DNA of 64,000 nt from Cymbomonas tetramitiformis (lineage: Eukaryota > Chlorophyta > Pyramimonadophyceae > Pyramimonadales > Pyramimonadaceae): contig LGRX02027214.1 of NCBI GenBank assembly GCA_001247695.2, positions 186,001 to 250,000 of the forward strand, read 5' to 3'. The position numbers and the translations under genes were made by a program. Position 1 is the first letter of the stretch; each line of letters begins with the position of its first letter. Below the pieces are notes generated by a model. That model searched no databases, was not told the DNA's origin, and worked only from the letters and a program-made list of their open reading frames with translations. Below, one piece after another: positions 58,837 to 64,000 of the stretch.

Positions 58837-59905
58837 GCACTGGGGAGCAGTGGGCTGGGCTGCAGTTCTCCGTGACGGACCCGTTGGAGATGCAGCTGCG
58901 GGCAGACATGCTGTTGGCGGTGTCTGGCACCCGTGAGGCTAGCACCATGCGGGGCTACTCTCGGGTGTTCGTACGGTACCAGGCTTTCTGTCAGGACCGT
59001 GACCCGCCTAGGGTGCCTGTTCCTGCCGACCCGGTCACGGTGGCTATGTACTTGCAGTACATAGCCAATGCGGCCAGGACCTTCTCTGTGGTGAAGACCG
59101 CTTCGGCTATGGTTTTCACTGCTCATGATTTGGCTCTGGTCCCGGCGGACCGGAACCCCACCTCTCATCGGCTGGTGGCCGCGGTACGGGAGGCAGCTCA
59201 CAGGAGGCTGGGGGACAGGCGGCTCAACAGGAAGGAGCCGCTGGAGTTTGCATTTGTGCAGAGTGGTGCTCGTTGCTGGTTGATGCTGGGAGGTGTCACT
59301 CGGCAGATGTTTGCTACACTGGGTTTGGACATGTGGACAGGCTTCTGGCGGTATGACTGTGCGGAGAAGGTGAGACTGCGGGATATGAAGTTCTGTGAGA
59401 CCCACATGACCACCTTCCTCGAGAAGCGGAAGACGGACAAGTACAGGTATGGTCAGCTGGTGGAGGTTGCCCGGGCGGCGGAGGGGCAGCCTTTGTGCCC
59501 AGTGGAGGTCAGTCAGAGGTGGGTTGACACTCAGATTGCACGGGGGGTGCAGCCCGACGAGCCCCTGTTTCAGCAGATTGATGGCAGGCGGTTTCAGCGG
59601 GACCCGTCGGCTGACTGCCTGACGGGGAAGAGGCTGGACTATCCTCAGCTGAGGAGGTACCTGTTCAGGATGCTGGGTGAGGCTTCTGGCTTGGACCCCG
59701 ATGCTCTGAGGCAGCTGTACGGGACCCAGTCCCTGCGGTCTGGTGGGGCTACGTACGGCGGTGGCTGCGGCTGACCAGGTTACTGATTTCGAGTTCAATC
59801 AGTACGGTGGCTGGAGCTCGTCGGCGGCTGCGGCCACCTACAAGGCTACCAACCTCAACCGCAGGCTGGCGGTGTCCAGAAGCATGCCCCATGCTCAGCA
59901 GAGTA
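58806..59905 (+). pseudogene. Tyrosine recombinase of the PAT element, frameshifted
   Basis: The frame from 58806 runs to 59774 and covers the SAM-like N-terminal half and most of the catalytic half (RGYSRVFVRYQAFC, EKRKTDKYRYG). The box with the second catalytic Arg reads YGTQSLRSGGAT, where the usual His three residues before Arg appears as Gln. Just after it the frame is lost at ctacgtacggcgg. The conserved end (AAADQVTDFEF, GGWSS, ATYKATN with the candidate nucleophile Tyr) continues in the next frame to about 59905. A 4-base duplication (tacg) explains the shift. This copy should therefore not make an active recombinase. Confidence 0.75.
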
Positions 59906-59981
59906 GGCGGCCTTTCTTGTCTGATTGCTTGTTGTTATCATGCATTACACGTGCACTGCTTTGTGGTGATCTTTGTGTGCT

Positions 59982-60061
59982 TGCACCGGCCGGGTTCCAT
60001 TCACATATGTGTCATATGTGTCATGCAAGCTGGGCTATGTAGCCGCAGCTGATTAGAAAAC
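59982..60061. repeat. Split direct repeat B1
   Basis: 80 bp starting tgcaccggccgggttccatt and ending gattagaaaac, repeated at 60833-60912. It abuts A2 directly. Confidence 0.92.
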
Positions 60062-60215
60062 TGATGGTTTTCTGATCAGTGTAGGATGACAGGCAGTATG
60101 ACTGTCATCCGGAGCAGATCTGAAAACTGAGGTTTTCTGATCAGTCGGAGGCCTAAGAGGCCAGCAACGGACTGAGAGGGCCTCTTGCCGTGTTACTGTG
60201 ATTGTGTGGACTTTC
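60061..60215. repeat. Split direct repeat A2
   Basis: Second copy of the 155-bp A repeat, immediately 3' of B1. Confidence 0.93.
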
Positions 60216-60240
60216 CCACCCGCCCTCCCTTGTGATTCAG

Positions 60241-60363
60241 GTACGGATGAGGAGAGGCCGCTATCAGTGCAGGAGCTGCAGGACTTGGAGGACCTGGAGC
60301 AGCTGGGCTCTGAGCTGGAGGCCGTGCAGATCCGGCCCGCAGAGGGGCAGTCGGCTCATTAGA
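60241..60363 (+). CDS. Short acidic reading frame between A2 and B2
   Basis: After an acceptor-like cttgtgattcag, a 40-codon open frame reads TDEERPLSVQELQDLEDLEQ and onward to a stop at 60361. The regular Leu/Glu pattern looks like a coding helix, unlike the rest of this interval. It may be a terminal exon spliced to one of the element's transcripts. The evidence is composition and the acceptor only. Confidence 0.3.
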
Positions 60364-60832
60364 GTGTAGGTAGAGGAGACTAGGACCTGTGCCTGTTCAG
60401 TGCCGACCGCTGTGGTGAGAGGTAGCTATAGTGATCCTTCGGTGGGGGGCTGCGAAGCTACCTCATGCTACTTCTCATCTAGGCATTGTTCAGTAGGCTT
60501 TGCTAGGTGATGGCTTTGCTATTGCTGTCATGCCTGACTCTGAGCTGGAGCGGGTAATTATGCTTTTTGAGGGTTTCAGCCCTAGCATAGCATTTTAGGT
60601 CCATAGTCTGTACTCTTTAGGGTAATGATAGTATTTGCAGGCCTCAGTCCTTTGGCACGAGGGGCGTGTGCCCGCATGCAGAAGGCTGGGGTCGGCAGTC
60701 GGGTCGTGGGACCCTGATTCCTGTCTGACGCAGGAAGTCCTTGATTTACGGCACTTCTGGCAAGTACGGGAGTCCTTGATTTTTGGCACTTCTGGATTTG
60801 TCGTATTATATTTTTTGTAATTCCACACGCAG

Positions 60833-60912
60833 TGCACCGGCCGGGTTCCATTCACATATGTGTCATATGTGTCATGCAAGCTGGGCTATGTAGCCGCAGC
60901 TGATTAGAAAAC
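60833..60912. repeat. Split direct repeat B2
   Basis: Second copy of the 80-bp B repeat. It marks the right end of the PAT element; host element sequence resumes at tttaagtattc. Confidence 0.92.
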
Positions 60913-61257
60913 TTTAAGTATTCACAAGTCAAAGGCAGCGGTGAACGCAGAGTTATCGGGTAGTGGGTGCTGTTTTATGTTTGTTCTTGGTATCATAAAA
61001 ATACTGCACTACGCTACATATTCATAGTGAATGCGAGTGCTACTGTAATTTTTCTGCGCGCATGTCGGTGTGCTTAGCATCGAATTGAGGGGTGAACGAG
61101 AAGTAAGTTCTCGCTAGTCGTATGAACTAGATGAAGTTGGTTAAATTCCGACTCACCCCACTTGGCCTTCTTATTTTCCTTTGCTACTCTTATATTTCAT
61201 CTTATGATATTTTTGCGCTTTACTATCCATTGGTTTTGAGTTGCGCGTTGTTTTTCA

Positions 61258-61670
61258 GATCGGCTGAAAATGAGCGAGTGGAAAGAACTAATTTTCAGCC
61301 CATGACCAACACCAAGACCTAAGGTGTGTGCGCTATCTTTCCTAGGTTGGTATATAAGAATTTGCGCGTTTGTGTTATGTGCTTGCTTTACTAAGCGTGG
61401 GTTTCTTTGTTGCGCTTTATTTTTCAGATCGGTTGAAAAGGAGCGAGTAGAGAAAGCAAATTTTCAGCCCATGACCAACGCCAAGACTTAAGGTAAAAGC
61501 TATACCCTTTCTAAGTTAGAACCTAAGTTGTTGTGCTTTTGTGTGAAGTTTCTCACTTGACTAAGTGTTGGTTTATTTTTCCACTTGCTTTTTCAGATCG
61601 AATGAGAATGGGCGAGTGGAAAATCTCGGAAGGTTTTACTCCAAGACCAACGCCGAGATTTCTCGCTTGT
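61258..61670 (+). other. Three tandem exon-like units
   Basis: Units starting at about 61258, 61429 and 61598 each follow a polypyrimidine-cag (ttttcag) and open with ATCG. In one common phase they encode related peptides: SAENERVERTNFQPMTNTKT, SVEKERVEKANFQPMTNAKT and SNENGRVENLGRFYSKTNAE. The first two end ctaag/GTGTGT and ttaag/GTAAAA, which look like donors, although a stop codon precedes the donor in that phase. Spacing is about 170 bp. This may be the transcribed cargo of the En/Spm-like element. Confidence 0.45.
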
Positions 61671-61989
61671 TGCACGTTGTTTTAAAGAGATTAGGTTGAT
61701 TCCCTAGAGGCAATTTTCGGACTAGAGCCTTGTTTTGAGCGAATTAGGCTACGAATGGGGCAGCCCTACTTACGATTGGATTGTATTGTGGATAGTAAAA
61801 ATATTAACGTTTCTAGACTTGTCAAAGTGCATTCAACCACGCATATGCTTTGTTGTGCATCACACTTGTTTATCACACCTGTTGTGCATCACACTCACCA
61901 ATCACAATGTATCTCGCACCTCACAATGCATATGCCTTCGCATCAAGCTTCCCCCGATATGAATACTCGCAACGTTCACGTTTGACTGC

Positions 61990-62538
61990 TTGTGTAGTTA
62001 TGGCATAGTTAGTATGCGTTTAGTATGCGCCCTAACACACTAAAGCTATGCTAAAACCAACGTTAGTATGCCTTTACTATGTCCCAGATAGCATGTCGTT
62101 AGGACGCCTTTAGGGTGTCGGTGTCAGTATGTCCTAACGTCGTCCTATTAACATCATAATGGCATCCTAACGCCAGTTATAGTGCATGTGTTAGTATGTC
62201 CTAACGTCGTCCTACGAGCACCATAATGGCATCCTAACGCCTGTTAATATGCATTTGTTAGTATGTCCTAACGTCGTCCTACGAACATCATAACGGCATC
62301 CTAAAACCAGTTAAGATGCATGTGTTAGGGGCGTCCTAACGGCATCATATGCACGTACTAACGGGTCGTTAAGACGTATGGCGTTAGTATGCCGTTAATA
62401 TCTAGTCTCACGTAGTGGGTACCGTAACGGTATCCTAACCGCATACTAGCGGCATACTAACTTGACTACATATACTGCTGTTAGTATGCCTTTAGTACAC
62501 CTTTAGTACACATACTACAATTTCCTAGGACCGTAGGG
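61990..62538. repeat. Right subterminal motif tract and TIR
   Basis: Dense cgttagtatgtcctaacgtc-type words, including three units of about 64 bp (62115-62310, each with gttagtatgtcctaacgtcg and a following catcctaac(g/a)cc). They are followed by the right TIR (about 62485-62538), the inverse of the left one. Confidence 0.85.
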
Positions 62539-62541
62539 GCC
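62539..62541. other. Right target-site duplication (GCC)
   Basis: Second copy of the GCC triplet found at 50352-50354. Confidence 0.8.
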
Positions 62542-63196
62542 ATCGGAGGAAACCAGGTCGGTGGACGGGGTGAGCGTCGGCAGGGAGGAGGGGGCGGCAG
62601 GCCTGATGGAACTGGTGTCACAGGCGGGAACTGGTCAGTCGGCTAGGGGGGAGGTGGCACCGGCGGCGAGTCAGCGGTTGCAGCAGGAGGTTGCAGACTT
62701 GAAGGCTCAGTTGGAGATTGCCGAACTGAAGCGGAAGCTGCAAGCGGTGACGCAAGCAACCCCGCCACCACCTGCCTCCCCAACAAAGACAAACACGCCA
62801 CCGGTGTCCATGGCCCCCGCCGAATCTGTGGCGATGGATGCGCAGGCGTCTGCCGTGGCTGGTGGGGGTGGTGGTGTTGGGATGCAGGCGTCAAGCCACC
62901 AGATACCTGCTCTGCGGGCACAGGAAGGGATTGCGAACGGCTCGCAGGTGTTGTACACGCCGTCTCAGCCGTTGCAACTGACGGCACAGATAGCACCCCA
63001 GTTTGCCAACCAGCCCTTCATGCCATGGGGGTTACAGCCCCAACCGCAAGTGTCCCAGCCAACCATCACAATGTCATGGCAGGAAGCCCAAATGTTGCGG
63101 GCTGCCATGGGGGGCAACCAAGGAACTGCCCAGCTGAACATGTCCTTTGCTGATTTTTGCAATGGTTTAATGCCACCATTTGGGCGGCCTAGGTAG
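62542..63196 (+). pseudogene. 3' part of the interrupted PHD-like/2OG oxygenase gene
   Basis: 217 codons plus stop that continue the frame left at 50354: two bases of a Pro codon (cc) precede the element and its third base (a) follows at 62542. The segment has a leucine-rich coiled-coil-like helix (RLQQEVADLKAQLEIAELKR), a Pro/Thr linker and a Gln/Pro/Met-rich C-terminus ending FADFCNGLMPPFGRPR. On its own it lacks a natural start: the frame is closed by a stop inside the TIR and has only a GTG at 62561. The uninterrupted protein would be 1,228 aa. The C-terminal helix suggests self-association or partner binding. Confidence 0.75.
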
Positions 63197-63255
63197 ATAA
63201 GGCAGAGGCGCTTGTGCTGTATTTATTATATCTTTCATATAGAATATCATGAAGG

Positions 63256-63292
63256 GACAGATTTTCCCCCCATAATAAGGTGGGGGGCTGTC
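63256..63292. repeat. Imperfect hairpin 60 bp after the oxygenase stop
   Basis: gacag...cccccc, then ggggggctgtc, with 11 paired bases and an asymmetric bulge. It lies in the presumed 3' UTR of the oxygenase gene. A role in 3'-end formation or as an element end is possible but unsupported. Confidence 0.45.
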
Positions 63293-63417
63293 TCTTAATA
63301 ATAATAATGGTACATTGTGGATGCAATTGTAATGGGAAATCCCATATGTATGCAACAAACAAGTGTGGGTTGTACATGCATGTGCTATCATTAATTCTTT
63401 ATGCCATTGTGACCGAG

Positions 63418-64000
63418 GCACGCAAAATGGCCTGCGTAGGCCCCCAAAAACAACCATTTGGGCCCCCGGCGAGCACCCAAATTAAAATTTCTCATCATTT
63501 CTTCCACTAAGTAGTTCGTGATGGTCCTTGAAAGGTCCCACGAACTTCGAACGCGCGATTCGGATACCTAACTGAAATCCTACAGTAATCACTCAGTAAT
63601 AAGAAAACCCGCCAATAAGAAAGTAGCCAGCTTTTTTGATTTCTTCACAATATTTAACACATAACACTCCATATTTAAGATCTCTATATAAATAAGAAAT
63701 TTGATGGGCTGACCGAAAATTCCTGTTTTCTTAAAATCGAGTGTTTACTGTATAGCCCCGCGCACGCAAAATGGCCTGCTCAGGCCCCCAAAAACAGCCA
63801 TTTTGGCCCCCGGCAAGCACCCAAATTAAAATTTCTCATCATTTCTTCCACTAAGTAGTTCGTGATGGTCCTTGAAAGGTCCCACGAACTTCAAACGCGC
63901 GATTCGGATACCTAACTGAAATCCTCTAGCCCCGCGCACGCAAAATGGCCCGCTCAGGCCCCAGAAACGGCCATTTTGGCCCCCGGCGAGCACCCAAATT
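63418..64000. repeat. 174-bp tandem repeat, interrupted
   Basis: Units start at gcacgcaaaatgg at 63418, 63762 and 63936. The second interval is 174 bp. The first is 344 bp, which equals 174 plus the 170 bp added by a MITE and its TA duplication. Each unit has an inner inverted word (gcaaaatggc...gccattttggc). The array continues past the window end. Confidence 0.92.
63583..63750. mobile_element. Tc1/mariner- or pogo-like MITE, 168 bp
   Basis: The ends are CAGTAATCACTC and GAGTGTTTACTG, and the match continues imperfectly to aagaaaac on each side. The element is flanked by TA at 63581-63582 and 63751-63752. TA targets with CAGT ends are typical of the pogo group. It carries no coding capacity. 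Its absence from the second 174-bp unit shows the empty site (TA there is tc). Confidence 0.85.

Larger units (their letters stand above)
55482..60912 (+). mobile_element. PAT-type DIRS retroelement with split direct repeats
   Basis: Repeat A (155 bp) occurs at 55482-55636 and 60061-60215. Repeat B (80 bp) occurs at 59982-60061 and 60833-60912. The arrangement A1-ORFs-B1A2-B2 is the split-direct-repeat structure of PAT/kangaroo elements, which integrate as circles by tyrosine recombinase and leave no target duplication. The word gaaac is shared by the A1 border, the B1/A2 junction and the B2 end, as expected for a crossover core. Gag, RT-RNase H and recombinase frames follow in order. Repeat A contains a hairpin (atgacag...ctgtcat). 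Confidence 0.9.
50355..62538 (-). mobile_element. En/Spm-like DNA transposon, 12,184 bp, with nested retroelement
   Basis: The TIRs begin CCCTACGGTCCTAG and match over about 53 bp with few differences (positions 15, 42 and 54 of the repeat). The ends are flanked by GCC duplications. Inside both TIRs lie long tracts of TTAGTATGCC-type motifs (about 50400-50860, 54390-54760 and 61990-62480), comparable to CACTA subterminal repeats. The element carries a seven-exon tnp2-type transposase on the minus strand and a later insertion of a PAT-type retroelement (55482-60912). Without that guest it would be about 6.75 kb. The TIR does not start with CACTA, so assignment rests on the transposase and the 3-bp duplication. 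Confidence 0.87.

Noticed and set aside
55482..60912. LTR retrotransposon
   Set aside because: The repeats are split (A1, B1A2, B2), there is no protease or DDE integrase, and a tyrosine recombinase is present.
61990..62480. Telomere-like repeat because of TTAGG words
   Set aside because: The words are degenerate, in both orientations and not in tandem; they belong to the transposon's subterminal tract.
62561..63196. Independent gene starting at 62561
   Set aside because: The frame has only a GTG there, is closed by a stop within the TIR, and continues the split oxygenase gene exactly.

Overview
The window is nuclear DNA from a eukaryote. Genes are interrupted by introns with GT(G/A)(A/C)GC-type donors, intergenic stretches are long, minisatellites are abundant, and several classes of eukaryotic transposon are nested in one another. 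A Patched/Dispatched-type permease gene, a PAT/DIRS retroelement, a LINE with RNase H and En/Spm-type transposases together fit a large-genome protist. A green alga (prasinophyte-like) is my best guess, at low confidence, because no marker gene fixes the lineage.

Layout. (1) 1-9 kb is GC-rich and holds a + strand series of short exon-like blocks. They repeat a Ser-Ile-x-Asp/Glu theme and are separated by at least eight different minisatellites. (2) 9-14.7 kb has no conserved gene. It holds fold-back elements and a 1.4-kb TA-flanked TIR element with two overlapping ORFs. (3) 14.7-24.4 kb is a seven-exon Patched/Dispatched-family gene on the minus strand, with a 3.8-kb repeat-laden intron. (4) 24.4-32 kb is mostly non-coding, with two weak unidentified gene candidates and a piggyBac-like non-autonomous element. 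(5) 32-36.4 kb holds a 5'-truncated LINE, a second piggyBac-like element and TTAACA-rich repeats. (6) 36.5-46.7 kb is a minus-strand cluster: a four-exon tnp2-type transposase, a Cys-rich DDE-transposase-like gene, a diverged and shortened paralogue of that gene, and a small CxxC ORF. (7) 46.8-63.2 kb holds four near-identical palindromes, then a divergently transcribed gene. It encodes two PHD-like fingers, an Ala/Glu repeat, a 2-oxoglutarate/Fe(II) oxygenase domain and a histone-H1-like Lys/Ala tail.

The oxygenase gene is split by a 12,184-bp En/Spm-like transposon at 50355-62538, with imperfect TIRs of about 53 bp and a 3-bp GCC target duplication. Removing the element and one GCC rejoins the reading frame exactly. 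That transposon is itself interrupted by a 5.4-kb PAT-type tyrosine-recombinase retroelement with split direct repeats A1-B1A2-B2. (8) 63.4-64 kb is the start of a 174-bp tandem repeat carrying a pogo/mariner-like MITE.

Functional reading. The most notable unit is the probable chromatin-targeted 2OG oxygenase next to Cys-rich and tnp2-type transposases, with a palindrome array in the shared divergent promoter region. This recalls the known association of TET/JBP-type 2OG enzymes with Cys-rich KDZ transposons in fungi, but the family membership here is inference only.
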